Assembly (NCBI GenBank): GCA_016271365.2 | Contig: CM057453.1 | Span: 1,076,585,001-1,076,649,000 of the forward strand | Direction of reading: 5' to 3' | Length of the DNA: 64,000 bases | Source: Neoceratodus forsteri | Taxonomy: Eukaryota; Chordata; Ceratodontiformes; Ceratodontidae | Shown: piece by piece, positions 1 to 9,534 of the stretch | Layout: each line of letters starts with the position of its first letter | Position numbering within the stretch: position 1 is the stretch's first letter | Program-made: the position numbers and the translations under genes | The notes under the pieces: generated by a model | Told to the model about the DNA's origin: nothing | Seen by the model: only the letters and a program-made list of their open reading frames with translations | Databases searched by the model: none

Positions 1-173
1 GACAACAGATAAGAAGTGCCAGAGTCATAGGGAGAGAGAAGAGGGTGGGGGAGAAAAGGAATGTAGGAAGGGTGGTGAGAGGGTGAAAAGTGCAGCATTG
101 GGTATACCAAGATGTGAGGGTAGAATCCACTGGGGGGGGCAACTAGAGCAGAAAGGGAAGTGGAGAAGCAAGG

Positions 174-449
174 TTAAGTTGGGCAGTCACTGGAGTTGTT
201 GGTAGTGAGATAGTCCCGGAGCCTAGTTTTAAACATACCAATAGTTGGGGCAGAGGAGATGGTTGGGCTGAGGCCATTGAACCAGAGTGGTGCTCGATAA
301 GCAAAAGAGCGTTGTCCCTGTGAAGTGTGACAGTCGGGGACTTTCAGTAGCTGTAGCGTGGATTTCCTAAGGCACCATTTGTTAATTCGGTGTTGTAACA
401 GAGTTGAGACCACAGAAGGTGCAAGGCCAAGGTGGATTTTTTTGACCAT
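174..449 (-). pseudogene. LINE ORF2 C-terminal region
   Basis: 91 codons open in antisense, ending with the FAYRAPLWFNGLSPTISSAP pattern and TRLRDYLTT. This is the characteristic end of L2-type ORF2 (a conserved aromatic/LWN...LP motif followed by FK..L...L). The stop at 174 is therefore likely the natural ORF end. Confidence 0.65.
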
Positions 450-488
450 GGAGCAGGTGAGAAACTTTATGTGGTTTGATAGTTGGAG

Positions 489-1443
489 TCAGCCAGTCTG
501 AGTGTACAGGTCACATGTGTGGGTGAGACGGTGAGCACCAGTGATGAGCCGACATGCTTTATTTAAGGCAGTTGAGAGGCATCTAAGGGTTGTGGTTGTG
601 GCCGAGCCATAAATGATGAGACCATAGTCTATTACAGAGATCACAGAGCTCAGGACTGCAACCTTCAAAGCTTCTGGCGTGAGGTGTGGTCTGTGTTTGT
701 AGAGGAGACCAAGCCATGTATTAGCAGCTCTAGCTACATTATCTACATGAAGTCCATAGGAGAGATTAGGGTCAAGCTGTATCCCTAAGTTTTTGAAGGA
801 CACTGCCTGATCTAGAGTGTTCCCCTGGGTGGTGGAGATAGCCAAGTGGCGTAGCTTGTGTGGGTTATGAGAGCTGCAGAAGAGCATAGATTTGGTTTTC
901 TTGTCATTGAGGACCAGTTTATGATTAAGAAACCATGTCTCTACAGAACTGAAACCAAGTTGAAGGTTGTGTTGAAGAGTTGCAGGATCTTTGTGGGTGG
1001 AGAATACAACAGCATCATCGGCATATAGTATGATCTCTTCAGAGCAGTGGTAAGGGAGGGAGTTTAAGAAAAGGCTAAAAAGGAGGGGTCCCAGTATGGA
1101 TCCCTGTGGGACACCCAAGCGAACAGGCAGGATGTTAGAAAGAGCGTCAGCAATTTTTACTCTCTGTGACAGGTTTTCTAAGTAGCTTTTAATCCAGAGA
1201 GGAGTCAGGTGATAGCCTGGCATTCAGTAATTGGTGTATTAGTAGTCCATGGTGTACTGTATCGAAGGCTTTGGAGAGGTCGATGAAAACGGCCCCTGTG
1301 AGAAGGCTGTTGTCAAGGGATTTGTGCAAAGCTCCAGTGAACTCAAGAAGGGCTGTGGTGGTGCTGTGACCTTTCCGGAAGCCATGTTGTTGTGGACAAG
1401 GTATATTGTATTTATTCAAGTGGTCAGTAAGTTGATCAGCCAC
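489..1443 (-). pseudogene. LINE reverse transcriptase core (two overlapping frames)
   Basis: Encodes the polymerase that copies LINE RNA at a nicked target site. Two frames overlap at 1189-1223, so one frameshift separates palm motif A (FIDLSKAFDTVHH, the first catalytic Asp) from GVPQGSILGPLLF and the YADD box (the second and third Asp). The downstream frame is open for 244 residues and includes the KLVLNDKKTKSMLF thumb-side motif and the LGIQLDPNLSYGLHV segment typical of this superfamily. All three catalytic aspartates are visible. One frameshift and few stops mean moderate age. No promoter or full ORF remains, so it should be non-autonomous. Confidence 0.8.
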
Positions 1444-1534
1444 GATGCACTCAAGTGCCTTAGAGAGTGGGGCAGTATGGAGATAGGGCGATAATTTGAG
1501 TGAATCGTCTTGTCCCCACTTTTATGGATGGGTG

Positions 1535-2248
1535 TCATGGTGGCTGTTTTCCATAGGTCTGGGAATTTTCCACAGCTGAGAGAAAGAGGTTTATGATTTT
1601 TGTTAATGGATGAATTACCTCATCGAGGGTGAGCAACAGAAGCTTAAGGTCCAGGGTGTCGCTACTAGATCTAGATTTAGAGATACCTGCAGTAATATAG
1701 CGGTGTGCTTCATTCAGCCTTACCTTCCTGAAGTAGAAGAGGGGATGGTTAGACTGAGGGGCTGAGGTATTTGAGGAGTTGGCTCTGTTTTCGAAAAAGT
1801 CATGGGGTAGAACAGCACTAAGGTCTGAAAAAGCCATGTTAAAGATGTTTGCTATCACCTTGGGGTCAAGGGTTGAGGATCCCTCAACCATTAACATGGC
1901 TGGAGAGGTTTTTGGCTGCTTCCCTGTGACATCCTTGATATTGTCCCAGAAAGCACAACCATTTTCCTATGTATTGGTGAGAGCGTCTTTGTAATAGGCG
2001 GATTTCATTAGCCGTATGGCTTTTGTGCAGGCATTTCGTGCTTGTTTGTAATTTTGGATGCCCAATTGTTTGCCAGTGGCCCTGGCAACTGCCCAGGGGT
2101 TATCCCTTAGTTTCAGCTGTGAGAGAAGAGCCACGGTGACCCATGGGTTAGAGAGAGACTTTATTTTGTGCCTTTTAGCCGGGGCAAAGAGGTCGCAAGC
2201 TTTGTTGAAAATTGAGATGAAGTGATCAAGAGCCAAGTTATGTACCAC
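1535..2248 (-). pseudogene. LINE ORF2 linker between endonuclease and RT
   Basis: Two frames (2248-1967 and 1897-1535) give a lysine-rich segment (NPWVTVALLSQLKLRDNPWA, then IQNYKQARNACTKAIRLMKS). This matches the usual linker after the LINE endonuclease, followed by the AFSDLSAVLPHDFF region that precedes the RT fingers. A stop lies between the frames near 1966-1900 and another near 1534. Its function is structural; no catalytic motif lies here. Confidence 0.6.
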
Positions 2249-2327
2249 TGGATTGGTTATGAAAATATGTTGTTATGTGCTGCAGCCTGGTGTGTATAAT
2301 TTTCATGTCATCACCCTTTGCCATAAC

Positions 2328-2395
2328 CCGTTGATTGGTCACCTCACCACCTCCACCAGTCCCCCAAGGCCACAAGCCTATATAAAGCAGCAGCA
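2328..2395 (+). promoter_or_regulatory. CCAAT/TATA core-promoter-like block
   Basis: An inverted CCAAT box (GATTGG, 2333-2338) lies about 45 bases before CTATATAAAG (2378-2387). This is a spacing seen in many RNA polymerase II promoters and LTRs. No convincing ORF or exon follows, so the activity and the owner are unknown. It may be a fragment of a promoter from a decayed element. Confidence 0.3.
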
Positions 2396-3250
2396 ATGTA
2401 ATTATCATAACTGTAAATATTTTGCAATTGCATGATTAATGTTTTTCTTAAAAACATATATTTCTTTTCATTGACTATATCAACACATCATCATCTTACA
2501 GCAAGATATGTTGTCTTGATGTCCTTAAAAGTGCCCTGGCAGGCAAATCTCACACTGCCCTACTGCCCCCTCTCCTCACCTGATCTGACCTGACACTCCT
2601 ATGCACTCCATGCAACTGAATTTTTTTTTTTTGGCCACTTAGTATTGGTGACATGTATGTAACCCCCTTGTTCCCAGGGATTATGAGAATCCCACTTAGA
2701 ATCAGTGGCAGGCAGGGAGAGGCAGCTTGTTGGATGCCAGTTAAATGGATTTCACAATGTCCCACTCTGTTTTCCATCTCAGCTGAGCTGGAGTGATGAT
2801 GTCACTTTAGAATTGTCACGGTAGCATAAGCCACATTGGAATGCTAGCTGGGGGAGTTAGCAGTAGAATGCTGAGTTAGAGTTCAGTAGTCTGTAGAGGG
2901 CAGAGTGAGGAGGAGACTGCTGCCTGGGCAGCTCCTTAGTTTTAGCTCTAACAGAGAGCTACCTCTGTAGTTTGGGTAGTTTGTTCTCACCATAGAAGAA
3001 GAACATAGAAGACCAGAGAGTGAAGTAGTAGAGACCATACCAAGAGGGTTTTCCAGTGCTCCATCCTCAGAGGGATGGGGGAGAATTCCAGGATTCAGGG
3101 ACAATCCCCTGATCCAGCCTGGACCGTGTAGAAGCTGCCTGAGATTCATCTGCTCTGTGAGTGCCTGAGACTTTTGTGTGGAAAAGCCCTGGGGCATCTG
3201 CATTCCTGCAGAGAGTTTTTCTCTGACAAAGGGACTCTGTCACCAACACT
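2396..3250. other. Unassigned non-coding DNA
   Basis: AT-rich then mixed sequence with one poly-T tract (2622-2634). All frames are short and broken. I recognise no repeat family here. The block 2820-4090 has an LTR-like feel (an AATAAA-containing stretch near 3940), but no paired LTR, primer site or polyprotein is visible. Confidence 0.3.
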
Positions 3251-3260
3251 GTTTTCTGTT

Positions 3261-3398
3261 TAAAAGTGTCTGCCTACTATAGGGTTTGGAGAGAGACTTG
3301 CCAAGTACAGAATTTTTAGTTCATTTCTGATTAAAAGTGTTCTGCTAAAATGGGGGTCTAGTGAAGAGACCTTGCCAATTACAGAACTTTTAACTTCG
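3261..3398 (+). repeat. Two-unit tandem duplication, ~71 bp
   Basis: TTAAAAGTGT starts at about 3260 and again at 3331. Both units continue with a diverged GAGA-rich stretch, CTTGCCAA and TACAGAA followed by a TTTTA run. The units differ at many bases, so the duplication is old. Confidence 0.6.
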
Positions 3399-4130
3399 TG
3401 ACACCTCAGAGGTGTATAAAGTAGTATGTTAAATGTGAAAGACATTTCAAGACAGCATCTACAAGTTTTCTGAGAAGGGTGTTATTAACCAGATAAATGG
3501 CCGAGTATAAATTTGGAAGCAAAAGGTGGGAGACCCCCATCTGGGGTAACCATGTTTACCTCTCCGGATTCAATTTGGGCACCATTTTTTTCTCTCAGTC
3601 CATTTGGCCAGTGCCTGAAGAAAATAGTTTACTCAGATGTGGGTTTTGGATTTTATGTGAGCCTGAGTGTGCTCATTGGTGGTCAAGGGTGCCACCAGTA
3701 GTTCCGCATGAAATATGGAAAAGTCTCCTAGTACTGTCTGAGGGTGCCTAGTCAAGGGAAGTGGACCATATCTGGCTGTGTGTGCCAGTTTACAGTCAGA
3801 ACCAGAGAGTGTTTGCTGTTTCCATTCAGAACCTGAGGGTTCGATGTGTATGTGCTCTGTACCGCAGTAATCTGCATTACCAGTGGGAATAGCCTTGTAG
3901 AGGGCCATCTTCTCTTTGTGATTATTCGCTGCATATGTGAATAAAAGCCACACTCTAGAATCCCAACCTGGTTTGGACAGTACTGTTATTGCTTCCACTG
4001 TGTCTGGATTTACTTGGGTGACCCTGACCAGAAGTACAAACCAAGCATAATGCTGAGCAAACGTTTTCTACCAGGGACCCAGGTTGATGGCCATGATAAA
4101 TGGGCCCCCCAGGTGTGAGCCAGGTAGTTG
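3399..4130. other. Unassigned; possible decayed LTR-like segment
   Basis: The longest frames (121 codons minus, 84 plus) show no family I recognise. AATAAA near 3940 is followed by a mixed sequence that could be the 3' part of a solo LTR, but without a partner LTR this is only a suggestion. Confidence 0.2.
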
Positions 4131-4299
4131 TCACACTTGCTTTGCCTGTTTGAGGATGGCAGACACCGAAGTAGAAGTATTGGTAAACTGAACTATTGTA
4201 GTGACAACCCCTATCCCTCTTGTTGGCACCTTATGTGAGAGGAGCAGTGCTGCTAGTTGAACAAGGGGGGCTGGTGGGAGGAGGTTACATGTACAATAA

Positions 4300-4460
4300 C
4301 CCTGGCTCCTAGACAAGTGTACAAGTAGCATATGAATGTAACATTCTAATTCACCAAGTTGAACACATTTTGAAAAATGGTGAATGGTGGCCATCTTTAA
4401 TATGTGAGTCATTAATTACAAAACTAATCATGAAGAGGCTTAACAACTTACAACATCAAG
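4300..4460 (+). repeat. Dispersed repeat, copy 1
   Basis: Shares the 20-base block GTGAGTCATTAATTACAAAA and weaker upstream similarity (a GAAAAAT-type run, GGTGGCC/GGCTGC, CTTTAAT) with 29060-29230. Two copies on the same strand 25 kb apart indicate an interspersed element of unknown class. Confidence 0.5.
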
Positions 4461-4914
4461 TCCCCCCCAAAAAGGTTACTTCTACAGTACCAGGTTAAGG
4501 TGCACCAAAATTAAAATGGTGCCTGGGGGAAGGGGGTCAACTCAGGGCAGGGTGAGTGTCCTGCTGTCCTCACTTTTGAATGGATTCAAAATGTTCATGA
4601 TTACTGCAGCTATGCAATCCCCATTGAGTAGACAAGACAATAATCCTCTCCACCTAATTATTTACTAAACGCCGTATCAACCATCTGTGTTCGCATATAG
4701 TTCCTCCCTGTACGTTGGTGGCAGTGGTGATTACACATTAATGGTAATGATATGGACACCAGTCCAGTGGCCAACATCGCAGTTCAAGCAACACCCCCAT
4801 CTTCCAACAACACAACACATCTCCTGCTCCTGCATGGCCTGGACTGATCATGTGTCATCAAGATACGACATTCTGAAACCTCAACAGAGGAAAATTACCT
4901 TAGCAAGAACAAAG

Positions 4915-4970
4915 ATAAGAACAAATGTTAGATACTAATCAAATAAGAACAAATGTTAGATACTAATCAA
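4915..4970 (+). repeat. Perfect 28-bp tandem duplication
   Basis: A 28-base unit beginning ATAAGAACAAATG occurs at 4915-4942 and again at 4943-4970 with no visible mismatch. The identity suggests a recent replication-slippage event. Confidence 0.9.
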
Positions 4971-5033
4971 TCTGCATACCTGCTTTTATCTAACAAGTCA
5001 GAAAAAGAAGCAGAGAAAAAAATGTATACTTAC

Positions 5034-5178
5034 CATACCCTGTGATGTGATGTCATTCAACTGAGGACATTCCCCACAGGAACATGCTGGTGGTGCACAT
5101 GATTCCAATCCAGATGAGGTCTGACGAACCACAGTAGCACTAGCAGGCATTCCCCCTTCCCCTATCAGCACTGCGTAC
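5034..5178 (-). pseudogene. Putative exon 3 of a minus-strand spliced gene or transposase
   Basis: On the minus strand a pyrimidine-rich acceptor ending CAAG precedes the block, and GTAAGT follows it at 5033-5028. The 145-nt exon reads 1+48 codons without a stop (begins YAVLIGEGGMPAS, includes CAPPACSCGECPQL, ends DITSQGM). Its leading single G completes the codon left open by the upstream exon at 5305-5364. Read-through into the next acceptor-like site near 4982 gives a short tail and a stop. I do not recognise the product; the cysteine cluster C-x6-C-x-C-x2-C could bind metal. Splicing is inferred from sequence only. Confidence 0.35.
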
Positions 5179-5304
5179 CTTGACATAAGAAAAAAAATTA
5201 AGAACAAATTTTGGTGATTGTTGAAAATCCACCACCACCCATGAGTCTGACCATCCACCCCCTCCCCCACCCCAGAGAACTATAAAAAATGAAGACATAC
5301 TTAC

Positions 5305-5364
5305 CTCAAGGACTGTGAAAGTGGAACCATCACGCAAGGACGCAATAAAATAAATCCCCTATAC
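5305..5364 (-). pseudogene. Putative exon 2 of the same minus-strand gene
   Basis: A 60-nt block bounded on the minus strand by a CTGC-rich acceptor ending GCCAG and a GTAAGT donor (5304-5299). It reads 1 + 57 + 2 nt, coding YRGFILLRPCVMVPLSQSL and joining in phase both to the upstream block (which leaves two bases, AC) and to the downstream exon (which begins with one base, G). Both introns would be phase 2 (359 and 126 nt). Two independent phase matches plus consensus donors make chance less likely but not excluded. Confidence 0.35.
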
Positions 5365-5723
5365 CTGGCTCAGCAGCCAGCAGCGGCAGCAGTATGGAAA
5401 AATAGCTAACTTTGCCTGAATTGCTGATGTTGAAAAAAGCAAAAAAATAACACAATTACTGTCAAGCTCAGACAACCATACGGCAGCAACAGGCATACCA
5501 CACTTGTATGAAAATTCCAACATTTACCATCTGCGTTGGGAAATTGGGAAGATCCATACATCTGACATCACCCTCCCTCACTGCCTGGCATGATGATGTC
5601 ATCCACAGCACACTGAAAAATAATATATGAGCAGTACAGGCATATTAGAACTCAAGATGCCATAACACCAACCCACCAACACCCTTACCTTGCACAGGAA
5701 AAAAAATGAAGACAGACACTTAC

Positions 5724-5923
5724 GTGTTCAGCTGCAGCAGTATGGACTGTGTGAGGATAATCCACCCATCACCAGGCATCAACCATCCAGAACAGTAGTT
5801 CTTCTTGTGACACCTTGGAAAGTAGTAGTCATAGACAGCAGCAGGCAGCAAGCTACAGTGCCCCAAAATTTCACTCACTACCCTACCGCCAGGCAAGGTA
5901 CTACCACAGAGACAGTCAGTCAA
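5724..5923 (-). pseudogene. Putative exon 1: PIF/Harbinger-nuclease-like fragment
   Basis: An antisense frame of about 66 codons ends at a GTAAGT donor (5723-5718). The peptide contains GRVVSEILGHCSLLPAAVYD followed by GWLMPGDGWIILTQSILL. The arrangement of a degraded G..HDS.IL..S.L box and a later G-W-L-x-x-G-D-G box resembles the DDE nuclease of PIF/Harbinger (HARBI1-type) transposases, whose usual form is HDS...LGD.GY.L. The HDS aspartate is replaced (VVSE) in this reading. The start of the exon is uncertain; acceptor-like CTGTGGTAG lies near 5900. An alternative is an unrelated host gene fragment. Confidence 0.35.
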
Positions 5924-5979
5924 AACAACTAGACAATCAGTACAGCAGCACAGGGATAGGGAAATGATACTTCTGCATT

Positions 5980-7045
5980 TCTATGTCAATTGAAACAGCA
6001 ACAGCAGCAGGAAACAATTGAAAGTAGCAGCAACATTTTGCAGGAGGAATTCATTTCCTCTGCATGTTGGCACCCCTTTTCAGGTCCCTGAGGTGGTGGG
6101 GCACTATAAACATCAGGACTGACAGCACATTTCAGGCTCATTTTGATGTCACATTTTTGGGAAAACATTTCTGGACTTGTAGGCCCTGTTTGGCACCAGC
6201 AGTAGTCAGTTTCAGGCAGAACTATTGTGTAAACAGGCCCTAAATTAGCTACTTCATATCTGGGTGGTGGGGGGGGCACCCTAAAACATAATGGCTGAGA
6301 CCAGATTCCACTTCCATTTAAATGTACCATTTTCTCTGCAACATATCTGGATGTTGACTGCCTGTGCTGCAGTGGCAGAAACAAGATAGGGCCTAAACAC
6401 AATTGTAAAAGTGGACCAAAGACCATCTTTGTGGTAGTGGGGCACCATAAAACATTATGGCTGTTATCTGATTTCACTCTCAATGTACTGTGAAATTTTT
6501 TTGGCAACAGTCCTGGACATGTGGGACATTATTTGAACTTGCAGCCACACACTTTGGCCCAAAAAGCATTTAAAACATTCCGATAACAGCACATGTGGGT
6601 CAGCAGGATGGGTGTGAGCCTATAATTGCATGTCTCAGACCTGATTTCACACTCAACATACTGAGCAATTCTTTTGGCAACATTTCTAGACATGTTTTGA
6701 GCAGGCAGCAGTGAGTTTCAGGCAGAAATATTGTGTAAATAGTCCCTAAAACAGCTACTTAATGTATAGGTGGTGGGAGGGCACCCTAAAACATAATGGC
6801 TGAGACCAGATTCCACTTCCAATTTAATGTACCACTTTTTTCTGGAACAATTCTGGACATTTACTGCCTGTGCTGCAGTGGCAGAAACAAGATGGGGCCT
6901 AAAGACAATTGTAAACGGCAGCCAAAACAGCATTTTAATGTCTGGTTGCAGGTGGGCCAGCATAAAACATCGGGACTGACAGCACATTTCAGTCTCAATT
7001 TGATGTCACATTTTTGGGAAGCATTTCATTATGTGAGTTCCCTGT
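5980..7045 (+). repeat. ~170-bp tandem satellite, about six monomers
   Basis: The phrase GGCACC(C/A)TAAAACAT(A/C) recurs at about 6097, 6273, 6438, a degenerate copy near 6610, 6779 and 6955, a spacing of 165-176 bases. Each monomer carries TGATTTCA/CAGATTCCA, then TTTGGCAACAT/TCTGGACAT, then a CAGAAA...TGTGTAAA block. Monomers at 6273 and 6779 are closest to each other, as are 6097 and 6955, hinting at past unequal exchange rather than a simple higher-order repeat. No coding frame persists across monomers. Confidence 0.8.
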
Positions 7046-7440
7046 TTTACATGAGCAGAGCCAAGATTCACTCTCACGTTGCTTTGGAAAATACATTTGT
7101 TCATAGTAAAGTGCTTATACTTGAAATTTGTGGATAGGACATAAGGAGCAAGGAGGAAACATATAAAGGAAAATGGAGTAAGATAAAAGCAGGAAGGTAC
7201 AGGATTTATGGGCATTGTACTACAAGTACAACAGGGAGATGGGGAGGCAGGAACTGGGGAGTGGGGACCTGCATGGTCAGGAGGAGGACAAACTTACTCA
7301 TATTCATATATGAAAGGGGAAGGGAAACAGAGGGAGCATAAACCAACTGGAAAAGATAAAATAAACAAGAGGATATAGATCAGAAGACAAAAAGGACAGA
7401 AACAAATGAAAGAATATAGAAGAAGAGGACAGAAAAAACA
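7046..7440. other. Unassigned purine-rich DNA
   Basis: A GA-rich stretch (7150-7435) with no conserved frame. It abuts a short (TA)n run at about 7441-7462. Confidence 0.4.
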
Positions 7441-7462
7441 AATATATATATATATATATATT
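7441..7462. repeat. (TA)n microsatellite
   Basis: About ten TA units. It creates a spurious YIYIYI peptide in one plus frame. Confidence 0.85.
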
Positions 7463-7629
7463 ATATTATTTTTGTTCTTTTTAGAGGTTGCAGATGAGGG
7501 AAGAGTGATAGTAACAAAGCAAGGACAAGAGAAACAAAAGAATAAAAAGGTTGTTGCCAGTGCAGTGCTGACTGGTCTGGAGGCTGACCGCTACACTGCA
7601 CAAGCGCTAGGTACACTTTCTAATGTGCC

Positions 7630-7960
7630 ACCACCATGCAGCTCCTTCAGACGCTCAAACATTATGTCTTGCTCCCGAAGGAGTTTCCTGAAGTCCCCCC
7701 TGACCTCCTCTCAGAAATCATTGATCTCACTGCGCAGAGCTCCCACCTCTCTGCGCAGTGCTCTCAGGTCATCACTCACTGCTGCTGGTGCTGGAGCTGG
7801 GGCAGCTGCAGGCTGTGCTGGGTCCCCACCATGAACCTGGTGATGCCTCTGTCTCTGGGGTGAGGCTGATGGGGGCTTTGCACATGCCTCCTGCTGCTGC
7901 TGCCTTCTGCTGTGGAGCCTATGCCCATCACTGACTGCTGCCTCCTGCTGCCCCTTCACC
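7630..7960 (-). pseudogene. Coiled-coil C-terminal fragment, possibly Myb/SANT-like transposon ORF
   Basis: In antisense, an alanine/proline-rich stretch is followed by DDLRALRREVGALRSEINDF. After a stop the same frame continues EEVRGDFRKLLREQDIMFERLKEL. The heptad-like leucine and arginine spacing indicates a coiled coil. Such proline-rich plus coiled-coil C-termini are common in Myb/SANT-like proteins encoded by Harbinger transposons and their domesticated relatives, and the Harbinger-like block at 5.0-5.9 kb is on the same strand. I see no SANT domain, so the assignment is an inference. An in-frame stop after NDF marks it as decayed. Confidence 0.35.
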
Positions 7961-8690
7961 TTCTACTGCCAGCTCAGCAGCACCCCAGGCCCCTCTATCT
8001 GCTGCAGCTTCTTTGTTTTTTAAACCAATCTGCAGTGTGGCGGTACTGCAGATGGGTCCTTTGCCCACAAGTCCCAAAAGGACCCCCAATCTTGCCCCTT
8101 CTCACTGATCTGCCATACAAGGTGGAGATCACAATGGAGCTGTCATTTGGGTTTTTCCTAAAAAAAACACAAAAAAAAAACACAGCAGATGACCCTGTCT
8201 GGGGGGAGCAGCTGATGTCCCAGGGCCTGTGGGCACATCATGCTCCTGCTCAGATGAGGCGGGGACACATGCTCCAGCTGGGGATGGCATCTGGATTTGC
8301 CCACTGCTGCTGCCTGGGGTGGGGGCCACAGGAGGATCCTGCTGCTGCTGCTGGGATGAGGCAAGGGGCTCATGCTGCTCCTGGGGAGTGGGGGCTACAT
8401 TCTCCTGATGGGGGGCAAATGCTCCTGCTGCTGTTTGGGGGCACAGACATAAAGGCCCACCTATTAATACGGATACTGGGTCGGGAATGGGTTGGTTCAG
8501 CTGCCTTCTTCCCATTCCCACTAGTCTCCATAATTGTTATCTCTATCTCCTTCTCCTCCCCAAAAAAAAAGAAAAAAGAAAAAAGGAAAAAAGAAAGGGG
8601 GGGTTACACACGCATACACACACCACAAAAGATAGAAAACTATAAAAATGAAGAAAAGCCACTAACTGAAAATATTAACTTTTTAAACTA
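7960..8690 (-). other. Low-complexity Gln/Pro-rich region upstream of the coiled-coil fragment
   Basis: CTG/CAG-rich triplets produce long frames on both strands (130 codons minus, 259 codons plus). The minus frame is Pro/Gln/Ser/Ala-rich and could be the disordered middle of the same decayed protein. The plus frame is its complement. Two A-runs (8160-8182, 8562-8600) interrupt it. I would not call either frame a gene. Confidence 0.35.
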
Positions 8691-8727
8691 ATGAGGAACA
8701 GAGATCAGAAATCAAATAAGCTGCAAA

Positions 8728-8728
8728 T

Positions 8729-8769
<41 letters not shown>
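8728..8769. repeat. (CA)n microsatellite
   Basis: About twenty CA repeats within an otherwise AT-rich stretch. Confidence 0.95.
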
Positions 8770-8770
<1 letters not shown>

Positions 8771-8914
8771 CACTAATTTTTCACTGAAGTTAGCTCTCCT
8801 AGTCTCTCTCCTAGTCTCTCTCCTCTCCTACTTTCTAGCTGAAACAGCTCTAAAGGAAGTAGATTTAGTCTGGCCTCCTGCCTAAGTGCAGTCACCCATG
8901 TGACCAGCATACTG

Positions 8915-9172
8915 CTAGAGAGAAAGTCATGTGATGAGCTTTTTATCCCCAATTTTGCCTGACACTTACATGCAGCAAAATGTGCAGTCAAAAGGCAAAA
9001 TTGACAGCTAAATTTCACTGAAATTTACAGGCAAAAGTTTGCCAAAATTTACTGGTGAAATTTCTCCATAAGGGCACAATTGCGCAATATGTTTCACATG
9101 GCAAAATTGGTGATTTTGCCTGAAATTTCACCAGCAAAATTAAATTTTGCTGCTTCTCTAGATATAATTGAA
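8915..9172. repeat. AT-rich MITE-like element with GAAATTTCA motifs
   Basis: The ends CTAGAGAGAAA (near 8915) and TTCTCTAG (near 9165) are loosely inverted. Internally TACTGGTGAAATTTC (9047-9062) is mirrored by GAAATTTCACCAGCA (near 9122-9136). There are several further AAATTT(A/C) palindromes. The style resembles the MITE at 29326-29622. There is no coding capacity. Confidence 0.4.
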
Positions 9173-9204
9173 ACATTTAAATAGCTAAAAGGGATAAACA
9201 AGAC

Positions 9205-9530
9205 TAACATGGAAGGAATTTTCAAGATTTGGAGGGGGAGGGACACTAGAGGGCATTGGCTGAGATTGGATGGGGGAAGATTCAGGAGAGAGATCAGGAG
9301 ACATTTTTTCATGGAACAGGTGGTGGACAAGTGGTATGCTCTGCCTGAGGAGGTGGTGTCCAGTAGAACAGTGGGCGGTTTCAAAGGCGATGGGACAGAG
9401 TTGAGGCGTAATACTGAGTAGGGGAGGGGAGGGTGGGGCAGCTGCAAGATGAAGGACTAGCTGCCCAATTGAGCAGACTTGATAGACTGCAAGGCCTGTT
9501 TCTGCTGGCCCTTTCATATGTTTGTATTAA
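9205..9530 (+). mobile_element. CR1 LINE 3' end fragment
   Basis: Contains the CR1 ORF2 end: a degraded TRGHWLRLDGGRFRREIRRH, then FFMEQVVDKWYALPEEVVSS and TVGGFKGD. It is followed by a short 3'UTR ending in TGCTGGCCCTTTCATATG, the same tail type as the copies at 14.3 and 35.7 kb. Everything 5' of the last ~70 codons is missing, which is the usual 5' truncation. Confidence 0.85.
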
Positions 9531-9534
9531 GTAA

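Larger units (their letters stand above)
1..2247 (-). mobile_element. L2-superfamily LINE, 5'-truncated, runs off left edge
   Basis: A non-LTR retrotransposon in antisense orientation. The protein pieces read right to left: linker before RT (2248-1535), RT fingers/palm (1443-1189), RT palm/thumb (1223-489) and the C-terminal region (449-174). The endonuclease domain is absent, so the copy is 5'-truncated near 2247. RT landmarks are HGFRKGHSTTTALLEF, FIDLSKAFDTVHH, GVPQGSILGPLLF and YADDAVVF. The order and spacing fit the L2/CR1 superfamily, and L2-like is my best guess. Bases 1-173 would be its 3'UTR; the terminal tail lies outside the window. The similar copy at 54.1-55.3 kb shares the YADDAV-type catalytic box. 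Confidence 0.85.

Noticed and set aside
2820..4100. Solo LTR of a retrovirus or gypsy element
   Set aside because: Only an AATAAA and some duplicated blocks; no TG...CA ends with target duplication, no primer-binding site or polyprotein could be established.
5980..7045. CRISPR-like regular repeats
   Set aside because: Period about 170 bp with no unique spacers between short identical repeats; the genome is clearly vertebrate.
7912..8691. 259-codon plus-strand open frame
   Set aside because: CTG/CAG-rich low complexity; open on both strands; includes A-run and Lys-rich artefacts. No domain.
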